A stretch of 64,000 nt of DNA, from positions 18,347,754 through 18,411,753 of the forward strand of contig VZDJ01000623.1 in the NCBI GenBank assembly GCA_008694505.1, read 5' to 3'. Both the position numbers and the translations under genes were made by a program. A model generated the notes under the pieces. It saw nothing but the letters and a program-made list of their open reading frames with translations. It searched no databases and was not told the DNA's origin. Source of the DNA: Cyanoderma ruficeps. Lineage: Eukaryota > Chordata > Aves > Passeriformes > Timaliidae. This document shows positions 1-9,926 of the stretch, piece after piece (position 1 is the stretch's first letter; each line of letters starts with the position of its first letter).

Positions 1-641
1 TGTTTTGGTCCCTGAGGAGAAGGACTCTTGGGCAATGTGTTAACAGACTCCAGAGAAGACTGTAGATAGCGAGTTGGCAAGTTTCTGAGGTGCAATATCC
101 ATGCTCTCAGGGTCTGTAGGATTATCTAGGTCACACACAGAAGGTCACTAGGAACCATCTGACTGAACCAGGAAAGTATTCAAAGTAATGGGATGCAACA
201 TAGTTGAAGGAGAGGTACCTACTCTTCTTCATTGTGAATGAAACTTGAAAATGGTGCTTGTTCTCATCTGAGTAAGAAAAATTTAGCATCCTTCTTTTGA
301 GGATTCTTTTTCTACGTATGGAGGAGATTTCAGTGCACTGTGTCTAAAGAATAAAAGAAATAAAGCCATATCTTGCTGCCAGGCATAGTGAGATGTAATT
401 AAAGCATAAAACCTGCAGTCCTGATTTAGACAGCCTGCATCCTTGCTTTGACTAATTTGTTTTCCTGGGTGGCAGTGTTTGGAGAGAAAGTGAAAATTAG
501 GGGAAAAAAGAAAGAAAAAAAGGATGGGACAAAGCCTGAAAGCTGCTTAGCTGAAGGACTGTATTAAAGGTTAAGTGGCAAGGCAGAGTTGTGCATTATT
601 ATGTGGATTAACTCTAGCCTTCCTCCTTCAAATTCTTTCAG
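1..641. other. GDPD4 intron, no gene seen
   Basis: Stretch before the first visible exon. It has no long ORF, no clear CR1 piece and no exon-like segment with family similarity. It most likely belongs to the preceding GDPD4 intron. Confidence 0.6.
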
Positions 642-787
642 TTACTCAGGTGATAATTGTTGGTCCATACCTGGCTATCCTTCTCTTTCTTTTCTTGATA
701 CCTCTGGGGATGTACTCTCCTTGCATCAGAGAGATGGGAACACTTGGACCAAAGCCAGCCCTCATTGGACACCGTGGAGCACCAATG
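642..787 (+). CDS. GDPD4: GDPD4 exon: last N-terminal membrane span and start of GDPD domain
   Basis: The frame encodes [20 protein letters not shown], a hydrophobic span, then [14 protein letters not shown], the first half of the GDPD signature with the catalytic His. The donor is GTAGGT at 788. The acceptor is either the AG at 640-641 after TTCTTTC (chosen for its pyrimidine tract) or the AG at 648-649; both keep the frame. Confidence 0.85.
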
Positions 788-3700
788 GTAGGTCTGAAGA
801 AATTATTTTAGGTAATTTCTTCATCCTGTGTGTTGCTACTTTCATCATCATCATCTTCTGTTGTTTCTTTGTTGTTTCTTTTTTTTTTTTGTCCCATGAA
901 ATCTGTGGAGGGTGGGAGACATTTCTGGTCATTGGGACTGCATGCCAAAGGCATCACTGCATGAGTTTTCTTACAAGGAAAACGCTGTTCCTGAGGGACA
1001 AGACCAGGTTGGAGGGGGCCCTGAGAAACCTGGACTACTGAAAGGTGTCTCTGGCCTGACAGGGGGATTGGAATAGGGTGGTGATCTTCAAGGTCCCTTC
1101 CAACCCGAACCATTCTATGATTCTATTATTGCTCTGCACAATGGGTTTGGCTAAAGTCGCTTTAACAATATAATGATGCTCTCTTAAGAAAAAACAGAGA
1201 TGTTACAAAGAAGCAGAAAGTATTTGCAGAGTCCTCCAGTGTGCGTTTGAAAATTATCTGCTCATGTACCTTTTTTTTTTTTCAGCTGGCACCAGAAAAC
1301 ACTGAGATGTCATTTCTGAAGACAATTGAGCATGGTGGGGATGGGCTTGAAACAGATGTCACCATAAGGTGAGGGCAAAGCATCGCCACTCACAGAATAT
1401 ATGCTGTTTCTTCTAAGAGCTGTGTTTGGAGACATGCTGCTCCAGGCAATTGGGTTTTACTGATGGCTGGGACAGGGTCCCTCAGCTGTCATGTGATGAC
1501 AGGGGCTGTAGGGCATGGTTGTTCTCAGGCAGGTCAATAAGTTGCAGCTATTGATTTAACAATCATTATTTCTACAGTGTTTTAAATGCTTGGCAGAGTA
1601 TAAAAACAAGTCCCTACTCTAGTCTGACTTGCAGGTCACAGTGAGGGTTATATCAGGTCTACAAACCAACAGAAGATTGTGTCCAGATTTGTGACAGCAT
1701 TGCCCTAATTATATCTGTAATTGCCTTTAGTGAACCCATTGCCATAAAATGCTAATATTCTGTGAATGCTAATATTCTGTGCAGGATGAGCTGTTTCCAG
1801 GGACTGAATGAAAAAACCACTAACATTTAGATGTTCTACTAAACTAGACCCTTCTATAGAAGAAAATTTTACGTGTCCATCACTGTCCATTGAGAATTCA
1901 GTCCTCTGAAAACCACAGAAACACTTTAATGTCAGCAAAAAGAGATTTCAACCATAAGTTACTGATGGTTTTTGAGGGAGTTGGCAGGCAAAAAGGTCAC
2001 CTCCTTCACATTGCCCCTAGAGAGACTGAGGCACAGACAAGCATGAATTCTGTGAGATCTCCCACAAATATTTAAGCTGGAAATAACCTGGTGTCTTGAG
2101 CCTCAGCATTCCTCCATATTGCACTCTCTGCACTAAGGAAGGCTGTACTGCTGCATTCACAGTGTCCCACATGTCCTTCTGACCTGGCTTGAGTCTGCTC
2201 ATGCTGTGAATGAACCTGCTCCCCAGGTGACCTGAACTCTTGCTCTCTGGCAGCTATGATGGGGTTCCTTTCCTCATGCATGATGACACCTTGAGAAGGA
2301 CGACTAACATCCAGGAGGTCTACCCTAATGACACTGGTAAAGCTGCTTCGTTTTTCTCCTGGGATGCCCTGCAGAAATTGAATGCTGGAACATGGTTCCT
2401 TAAGGTAAGCATCATAAAGGGCTAGAAGCATTCAAGAACAGTTGGATTGGACTCTAGGCAACCTGATCCAGTTGGACACATCGCTGTTTATAGCAGGGGG
2501 CTTGCACTAGATGAGCTCTAAAGGTCTCTTCCAATCCAAACTTTTATATAATATCATGACTGTCACCAACTGGATGTAAAAGAGGCACCAGCTGTCTATT
2601 ACTTAACAGCATCAGTATTAGAAGAGGAACTGCTAGTTGAGTCAAAACTCAAATAAGTCAGTGTAAATACTTCAGTTTGGGTCTCTTTGCTTTGTCCAGT
2701 TTGCCCTCAGGCTAAGGAGACCTGTAACAATTGGCTGGTGGGTGTTCTTGTGTCACCTTACCATGGCAGCAGCAGAGCTCATGGGCTGAGGGAAGAAGAA
2801 AAGAGCTACTTTTCTTTGCTGATTTTATTATTCAGAGCTAACAAGGTGGGACAGAGAAGCCCTGCAGAGCTAGCTTTGAACTATGCAATTTAGGTCCCAG
2901 GTCCTCACAGACTGGGTTAGCTTCCCTCATTTCTTATGTAGAAGAAATAAGCAAAATAATATCCCCGCCTGTTGAGCACAGACATCAAACTTTTTCCCTC
3001 TTAGAGGTACAGCTGACTCCCAGAGCAAACTGCCTGATTGAATTATTTTTTTTTTATATCTGTTTATTTCTAGAACAAGCCATTTGTAGGGATGGGCTCG
3101 CTGTCAAAGGCAGATCAAAACCAGGCAATGAATCAGTCCATTTACACGCTAAGTAGTTTTTTGCGCCTCGCAGACAGTCACAATAAACTTGTGATATTTG
3201 ATCTCTACCGCCCTCCAGAGAAACATCCTTACAGGAACTTGTGGATCCGCAAAATCCTGGACGTCATCCTCAAGGAGTCGAAGATTAAACGCCATCTGGT
3301 AGGGTGGCCTCACTCCATATCCCATTTTCTTGCTCTTCTCATTGGGACTTTGGGGTGTACTCTGCATGGTTTCACCCCCATAAAATTGGCCCATTGCATT
3401 TCACTTGATTTAAAAGGCATCATTTGGAGTATATTCCTAATATTAGTTCCTCAGAAGATTCACAATAGTGTAATCTTTCAGCAGCACAGGAAAAAAGGCA
3501 GTGTATATACCTGCTGATGCCTTAGCCCCTAAACAGCACCCCTCAATAAAAATAATAATTGTCAGTCTATTCTCTGCTACCCATGCTTGTTTTATATATT
3601 GCATAAAAATCCCTAGCTTAAATTAAAATGAGTTGTGAGTCTTTATTGCCTTCCTCCCCTAGCAGTGGATGAATGCTAAACTCATGGGAATCAGGTTATG

Positions 3701-6700
3701 TACCCATTGATGCCTGGGGAGTTATGCTGATCTGTATCTGCTGAAGATCTTTTCTTCCATGCTGGAAGAATGGTAGAACAGAATATTTTCGGTTGCCTTT
3801 TCCATAAACCAAAGCTATCTTTTCATTCATTTTCAACACTACATCTTTTGTTGTGCTGTGTGAAACGTACTCACTGATTTCCAGTGGATAAGCAAGGAAC
3901 AGTGGATACTTATTCCTTGATAAAAGTTACTTGCAAGTTCTAACCCTGCATCTGAATATTTTTTGATCATTGAGAGAAATGCCATTTGACAGGCTGGGTT
4001 AAGTCCCTCAAGACGTTATCTTTACTGGGCCTGTGTGAACAGCAGGGCATATTAGGGGCATGAATTCTTCTGCTAAGAATTCACTGGTTCCTCTTGGTGC
4101 CTGCAGGTCCTGTGGCTGCATAATGGCGTGAGGTCCTTTGTTCAATCTGTCGCTCCTGGGTTTCAGCACACGATGGGCAAAAAGGCACCAATAGAAGACC
4201 TATTAAAGCACAATATTGTCAAACTCAATCTGGTCTACACTGACATGTCCAGTGAAGATATCCGGTAGGTTTCAGCCCCAGGTACAATCTATGGGGTGCA
4301 ATGGACTATGTTTGCCTCATCCATGGGGCAATGTCTCCCTCCAGTGACCAGTTCCAGAGACTATAATGTTTTGGGAATAGGTCGTTCAGATCAAATAGCC
4401 CTCCCTGATGTATTTTAGGGGTGACAGACTGCAGTTCACTCCTACGGTTAAGAGGTGGCACACGTCCTGTGCCACCCAGCTGTCCTCAATTCCATATTCA
4501 CCAGGATCTGAAGATGGATCTTCTACTAAGAAGAACACAGCTGTATCCTGATTTATGTCTTTTTATTTGTGCCATCCCCAGTCCCACCAAAACTGAATCA
4601 AGGAGAATGAACAACTATTTAACCTCCCATGGCTTTTCCACAAACACAAGTGGGAGTGCATAATGCTGTGGTGGGAGACCATCACCCTCTTGTAGCTAGT
4701 GTTTTGGAGACATCATTTCTTGTCTGTTACTACCAGTTGCGTGTGACACACTGAAAATGTCATTTCTATGATGAAAGGCTCCTCATTCATTGCAGGAGTT
4801 CTCAAAATGCTACTCTCACAGGGCAAAATAACCCAACAAACCACCAAAAAAAAAAAAAAAAAANAAAAAAAAAAAAAAAAGCTTTGCCTGTCCATCTCTC
4901 CTTTTGTAAATAGGACTTTTACTTTTTCTAATGCATAAAACCATTGAAGTCTAATTGCAATGAAAAAGAAAGGGAAAAACTTTAATCCTTTAGACAAGGG
5001 CAATGTTCATGTTTTCTCAATTATAATTGTCACAGAATGTAAAATCATAGAATCACAGCATGGTTTGGGTTGTAAGGGACTTTCAGCACCATCTAGTTAC
5101 AACCTCCCTGCTATGGGTGGGGAAGCTCCCACTGGACTTGGTTTCTCATAGCCCCATAGCCTGGCCTTGAACACATCCAGGGATGGGGAATCCATAACCT
5201 CTCTGGGCAATCTGTACGAGTGTCTCAACCACCCTCACAGTTAAGAATTTTTTTCCTAATGTATGATCTAAACCTTCCCTCCTTCAGTTTAAGGCCATTC
5301 CCCCTTGTCCTGTCACTCAATGCCCTTGTAAAAATCCCTCTTCAGCTCTCTTGTTGCCCATCTCAGTACTCAAAGGTGCTCTAAGGTCTCCTCAGGGCAT
5401 TTTTTTCTCAGGCTGAAAGGCTGTAAAAAATCATAGGCAGATCCATTTGGGTAAACCTTGCACAGGTCCTAGGTAGATTTATAAATGCTGATATTGATGA
5501 TGCATTACTTCACCTTTATACAAAGAATGAACTTACTTCATATTAAGTTTCAATAGCTTATAATAACTTGACAAATGATGTGTTGATGGAGTGACCATAA
5601 CAAACCTGGGTGGCCAGCTTTGAAGATTAGGTCAGCTGGTCTAACCAACTCAGGTGCTCTAACCAACACCAACACTGTGGGTTCAATTCCTACACGAGCC
5701 ATTAACTGAAGAGTTGGACTTTGTGGCCTTCTGTGTCCCTTCCAACTCTTGCTGTTCTGTGATTCTGTGGTGGTTTGGAACACACTGTGGGAAGATTATA
5801 GAATGACATGAATGGTTTAGATTGAAAAAATCCCTGAGATCATCAAGGCAAACAATTATCCCAGCACTGCCAAACTCACCACTAAACCATGTCCCCAAGT
5901 GCCACCTCCACATATTTTAAATACCTCCAGAGATGATGATTTCAGCACTTCCCTGGGCAGCCGATTCCAAAGCTTGACAACCCTTTCCATTAAGAATTTT
6001 TTCCTAATATCCAATCTAAACCTTCCCTGGTGAAGCTTGAGGCCATTTCTTCTTGTTCTATTGCTTGCTACTTGAAAGAAGAGACTGACCCCACCTGGCT
6101 ACAGCCTCCTTTACAAACACATTGCTACACTGATTCATATGGCAGAAGGATTAGAAAGGTTTTGACCTTTTGGGCACTTTATCTGCATTTGTTTCCAGCT
6201 GTTCAATTATTCTGTATTGACAAATTGTTAATGATTAATTATTGGCTGGTTGGCTTTCCTTTATGTTCCTTATCTAGGTCCTAAAGTAAGCACTTCCTAC
6301 AGAAGATTACAACCATTTCCCATGATCTTCCCGAATCTCCTTGAGTAAGCCCGAAGGAAGTACTAATCTCCTTGCTCAATGAAGGTTGTTGCCTTTTGGT
6401 CTTTTAAAGGAAATATGCTGAGGCAAACATCACCACCAACTTCTATGTGGTCAACGAGCCATGGCTCTATTCCCTGGCATGGTGCTCTGGGGCACACTCT
6501 GTGACCACCAATGCCGTCCACTTGCTGAAGGATCTCAGCCAGCCACTCTTCCTCATGGTAAGTGGAAGTCTTGTCTGTCTCAGGAGTGGGAAATAGGGTT
6601 GGGATGTTCATGATTGCCTTTGGAGACGATGGGCTGGTTCACACATGGATAAAGCATCCTTTAAGGATCCTTTGTAAGAAGGACCTGAGTTGAAACCTGG

Positions 6701-9700
6701 TTTACCTGGAACCTCAAAGCCACTACAGGTATTACCATACCCTTCTCACTTCTCCTGGCTCAGGATGAAGCAGCCTACTTGTTTGGATTATCACCTTAGG
6801 CCTTGAGATAAGGGAAACGAAGTCATATTGAGACTTGTGCAGGAAGAAAGAAAAGGCCTTAGGGAACACAAGCTGATGCATGAGGATTTTTATTTCTAAG
6901 CTTTTGAAGCACCTTATTGATGTCAGAAGTTTATCTTTTCCCAGAGCGTCCCACAGCCCTTGTCAAACTTGGTCTTGTTCCACAAGTCCAAGGGAAACAA
7001 CCACAGAAACAAGCCTTCCTTCTGGGAGGAATTTTCACACAATTTCTCTATTTGTTATTCTGCCTTGGACGATCTGTAGGGCCAAGAAGTACCTGAGGCA
7101 TTGGTCCTACCAAAGTCTCTGTAAGGACTTTAAGTAGTTGACTTCACAGTCTTAAATTGGATTTTACAATGCTCCCCTCCAGAGAACTGCAGTGTTTCAG
7201 TAAATTCTAAATTTGGGGGGAGGTCCAGTCTAAGGATGAATCTTCAAATGCTCTTAGGCTTAAAGTGGGAGCCCACCCCAGGCTCTCTGTGGTGTTCAGT
7301 AAAGGGCAATGTTGCCAGAGAAAACGAGATACCACCAGCTGATGTTATTATTGGGGTGATGCAGAGAAGTGCAAGGGCTGCCTGTACAAACAAGGAGTCT
7401 CTGTGACATTCACTGTGGTATTGTAAAATCTTCTTGGCTACACCACAGACCTACTTTTGTGAAGGAGAATGATTTGGCACCAACATCCACTGGTGAGTGG
7501 CCACTTTGAAATGCCACCAAATGCTTTAGTACCCGAGGGATGTTCTCGCAGATGCAAACCAGGCAGCTGAACAGTCATTTTCAATCAGGAAGAAAGAGCT
7601 TGAGTAACTTTTTTTTTGCAAATCTTGTGGTCCTTGGCGGTGGACACAACCTCTGTTGTTTTCTTCCAGACTCCACAGCAGTACAACATCATGTGGATCC
7701 TGACAGATCTGACCTCTGCATTCCTCATCTCACTCATCTTTGCTCTGCACTGGTAACTACCCAGTTGTTAATGGCCATGCTAACCTGATCTTTTGCTCCA
7801 GGTGGCAGGAAAGAGGAATGATTTCAGGTGACCTGAAGGGTTAAAACTACACTTGAGAACATTAGATTCCCTTTCCAGAAAGGGAAGAAAGCCTCAAAAG
7901 TCTCCCCAGAACTTTTCTGTTTCTCCTGCTTGCTCTCATTTTCCTTTTCCATTTTGGCAGCTCAGGCATTGTCTGCCCTCAGGATTCAGTGGAGAATTGG
8001 TTGATTTATAGTAGCAATATAAACCAATTATCAAAGCTGGCAGGCTGAGAAAGGAACTGATTTTTCTAGTATTTGACAATGTTTCATTGGACTGATTTGT
8101 TAGGAAATCTCTCAATGTTAATATTTGAGCATCCCATGTCTCTGTGCACATGCCAGAGCCCCACATGAAATCCATCCTCTCACACAAAAATGTCTGATCG
8201 TGTCACAGACACCACATTTTGTTTCCTTCCACTCTGTCAAAGATTATTGGGAAATCTGGGGTTCATGGAACAGGCTCACCCCAGCTGGTCGTGTTTGTCT
8301 GCTGGATGCTCTGCTCTGCCGTGGTTGTATGAGGAACGTGCCTATGCTCTCATCCCAGTAGTGCCCAAGAAAAGCAGGATGTGATGGGCTCAGCTCTTCA
8401 GCTGGCTGGCTGTGGGTGAGGGGGAGGATCAGAGCAGCCAGCCCCGGGGAGTATTTTTTGCAGGGTGCTGGAAGTACAATGGTGCTGCTGGTGGCAGCAA
8501 GAAGAAAGTTTGGGAAGTCCCTGGGGGTGAGCACTCTAGGCTGTTGTTAACTGTGACTTGCCTTGGCATAGGAAAGGGTTGGAGTGCTAATATTGCTCTG
8601 GGATGGTGAAAAAAATAATTAGTAGGAGTTTGACAGTGATGAACTAGCAGCTGGACAGGCATTTTTGCTGGGCATCTAGGCTTTTCCCAAGGAAAGGTGG
8701 TTCCTTCCCTTTCTCCCCTTCTTACCCTGCTCTGCTGTCCTCAGGTCCTGCTTTCCCCTTGTTTTCAAGGCTGCAGGTTTCAGGGTGGTACACAATCACC
8801 CCAGTAAAGCATCACCAGTATCATCAGACCTTGCCATGCCCAGCTCCTCCGGGATCATGTTCCTGTTGTGTGCATTTCCTAGGGTCCTGTGGATGCTTCT
8901 GGTCCAACTCAACAACAGACTCCTCTGGGCTGGCCTTGGAGCAAGGGCATCCCCAGCACTCCTGGGACCAAAGGGCCATTAGCAGTGCCTCAGTACCCTG
9001 TGTGGTCTCGTCAGGTTTTTGAACCCACCAAAATCACAACTTTTAAATTTCTCTGGCTGCTTTAGAACCAGTGTCTGTAAACATTTGGGGGGCTTTGGAG
9101 GTCTTAAATCTTGCTTAGAAAACAGGGATTAGTCAGAAAGTTGCCTTCAAAATGCTGTTGCACACATGAAGTGTGGATGCTTAGACATCAGCCATGCACT
9201 TGAGTCCTTTCTTGGTAAGGACCTGAGAAAATCCCAAAATACTTGGCCTCACGAAGTAGGCAAAAACTGTCCAAGGCAGCAGGGGCCTGTGAGGAACACC
9301 ACATCAGGCAGCAGCCTGACCCAGGTGCTTTGCTCCATGCAGGTGGCGAGAGAAGAGTTCCTCCTGCTGTACCCAGGACAGTAACCCGGTGGTAGAGAGT
9401 GGCACCTACAACAAATTCAAGACAGGTGAGCAGGGCAAGGAGAGCAGCTGCATCCTGCTCAGGGTGGTCTCTGTGGGACTACCGAGATCCTGAAGGGTGG
9501 GTTGGTGATGGGTGTCCACACTTTTAAGGAAGGTTATGAGGAAGGATGCAGTCTGGGTTATCTCAGCCCCAGACCCTGTAGCAACTCAATCCAACTGGCC
9601 CTGCTTCAAGCCAAGGCTGGGGCAGACACCTCCAGATGTCTTCTCCAATAGTCATTACTCTGAAATTCTGTGAAAAGAGACTCTGGAGGCATTGAGCAGT

Positions 9701-9926
9701 CTTGGTTCTGCCAGGCAGGGTGGGATTGGCTGAGGACACCCCCATGCACCACATTTCTGCACCCTTGGAGCTATCATCCAGACAAAATGACCCAACCTGG
9801 ACAGCATGCATTTTCAAACAGGTTCTGTTTGCTCACAGTGGCTGTCAGAAGAGATGCAGATGTTTGATACCTCGCCGTGTGTCTCCTTTTCCAGAGCTCA
9901 GTGACATGCCTGCCATCCTGGCCTGA
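642..9926 (+). CDS. GDPD4: GDPD4, glycerophosphodiester phosphodiesterase domain protein 4 (gene level, 5' partial, 9 exons)
   Basis: Coding exons are 642-787, 1286-1368, 2254-2404, 3074-3298, 4107-4264, 6410-6557, 7670-7752, 9343-9425 and 9895-9926. All introns are GT-AG and every junction keeps the frame, giving about 368 residues plus stop. The partial protein has a membrane segment ([20 protein letters not shown]), then the GDPD signature HRGAPMLAPENT, the metal-binding/catalytic set LETDV and FLMHDD, and a second membrane segment ([19 protein letters not shown]) close to the C-terminus. The family (GDPD2/4/5) has several N-terminal membrane spans, an extracytoplasmic catalytic loop and a final span. 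It cleaves glycerophosphodiesters to glycerol-3-phosphate and an alcohol; the exact substrate of GDPD4 is not readable here. GDPD4 rather than GDPD5 is inferred from its place tail to tail with MYO7A, as in human. The catalytic His, Glu, Asp and His are all present. Earlier exons lie left of the window. No frameshift or early stop was seen. Confidence 0.9.
1000..1135 (+). mobile_element. CR1 LINE fragment, 3' end
   Basis: CR1-like text from AGGTTGGAGGGGGCCCTGAG to the terminal CATTCTATGATTCTATT, in + orientation. In a GDPD4 intron. The left limit is approximate. Confidence 0.85.
1286..1368 (+). CDS. GDPD4: GDPD4 exon: PENT and ETD catalytic motifs
   Basis: Follows a T-rich tract and CAG. It encodes [20 protein letters not shown] then LETDVTI, which continues the HRGAPM of the previous exon. 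Glu and Asp of ETD are the expected metal ligands of GDPD enzymes. The donor is GTGAGG and the exon ends after two bases of a codon. Confidence 0.93.
2254..2404 (+). CDS. GDPD4: GDPD4 exon: MHDD catalytic motif
   Basis: Starts after GGCAG with C, completing a Ser codon, and encodes [19 protein letters not shown]. The His of MHDD is the second catalytic His of the family. It ends NAGTWFLK before GTAAGC. Confidence 0.93.
2425..2555 (+). mobile_element. CR1 LINE fragment, diverged
   Basis: Degraded CR1 3' sequence in + orientation, ending TCTCTTCCAATCCAAAC. It starts just after the donor of the 2254-2404 exon. Confidence 0.75.
3074..3298 (+). CDS. GDPD4: GDPD4 exon: central TIM-barrel part
   Basis: Starts after TTCTAG with [17 protein letters not shown] and runs through [15 protein letters not shown], where GDPD proteins have the LNIEIK/MFDLRRPP-type strand. 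It ends KIKRHL before GTAGGG. Length is 225 bases, phase 0 at both ends. Confidence 0.9.
4107..4264 (+). CDS. GDPD4: GDPD4 exon: barrel part, VLWLHNGVR
   Basis: Follows GTGCCTGCAG and encodes [20 protein letters not shown], then [20 protein letters not shown]. Related proteins have V(L/F)WLP and a Met-Gly run here. The donor is GTAGGT at 4265. Confidence 0.9.
4846..4880. repeat. Poly-A tract with an ambiguous base
   Basis: A run of 35 positions, all A except N at 4864. Likely a sequencing or assembly weak point. Confidence 0.9.
5040..5430 (-). mobile_element. CR1 LINE fragment
   Basis: Begins ATCATAGAATCACAGCATGG and follows the CR1 3' region in reverse through CCCTTGTCCTGTCACTCAATG and beyond. 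- orientation, in a GDPD4 intron. Confidence 0.9.
5605..5772 (+). mobile_element. tRNA-Ile-derived SINE with CR1-like tail (TguSINE1-like)
   Basis: The head resembles tRNA-Ile: a GTCAGCTGGT A-box region, AACACCAA, B box GGTTCAATTCC (5680-5690) and ACGAGCCA at the acceptor-stem end. The tail, CCCTTCCAACTCTTGCTGTTCTGTGATTCTGTG, matches the CR1 3' end, which would let CR1 machinery copy it. The anticodon stem is disturbed, so it is not a working tRNA. The family name is from memory. Confidence 0.72.
5796..6120 (-). mobile_element. CR1 LINE fragment
   Basis: - oriented CR1: AATGGTTTAGATTGAAAAAA, CCACTAAACCATGTCCCCAAG and the TTCCTAATATCCAATCTAAA block. A different CR1 subfamily from the 5040 copy, judged by text. 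Confidence 0.85.
6410..6557 (+). CDS. GDPD4: GDPD4 exon: [15 protein letters not shown]
   Basis: Encodes [20 protein letters not shown] then VTTNAVHLL. This matches the C-terminal end of the GDPD domain in the family (VVNKPWL, WC-G, SVTTN). Donor GTAAGT, phase 0 end. Confidence 0.93.
6558..7669 (+). other. GDPD4 intron, no gene or repeat recognised
   Basis: 1.1 kb of intron between the VVNEPW exon and the C-terminal membrane exon. I see no repeat family or conserved coding segment. Confidence 0.6.
7670..7752 (+). CDS. GDPD4: GDPD4 exon: C-terminal membrane span
   Basis: Follows TTTTCTTCCAG. Encodes [20 protein letters not shown] then SLIFALHW, a clear hydrophobic segment with the P-Q-Y-x-I-M-W-I start seen in family members. 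Donor GTAACT. Confidence 0.92.
7753..9342 (+). other. GDPD4 intron, no gene recognised
   Basis: 1.6 kb of intron. Short open frames occur around 8190-9022 on both strands, but they lack splice context and show no family similarity. Confidence 0.6.
9343..9425 (+). CDS. GDPD4: GDPD4 exon: juxtamembrane tail with a Cys pair
   Basis: Completes a Trp codon and encodes [20 protein letters not shown] then TYNKFKT. The WWREK stretch marks the end of the membrane span. The Cys-Cys pair lies six residues after it. Donor GTGAGC. Confidence 0.85.
9895..9926 (+). CDS. GDPD4: GDPD4 last coding exon and stop
   Basis: Follows TCCTTTTCCAG; encodes [10 protein letters not shown] and TGA at 9924-9926. The frame agrees with the preceding donor. 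The tail is short and poorly conserved, so this exon rests on splice signals and frame alone. Confidence 0.75.

Larger units (their letters stand above)
4265..6409 (+). other. GDPD4 intron crowded with retroposons
   Basis: This 2.1 kb intron holds an A-tract with an ambiguous base (4846-4880), a CR1 fragment in - orientation, a tRNA-derived SINE in + orientation, and a second - CR1 fragment. Together they fill roughly half of it. No extra exon is supported. Confidence 0.8.

Noticed and set aside
5605..5700. A working tRNA-Ile gene
   Set aside because: The B box and 3' stem are recognisable, but the anticodon arm is disturbed and a CR1-like tail follows, so it is a SINE.
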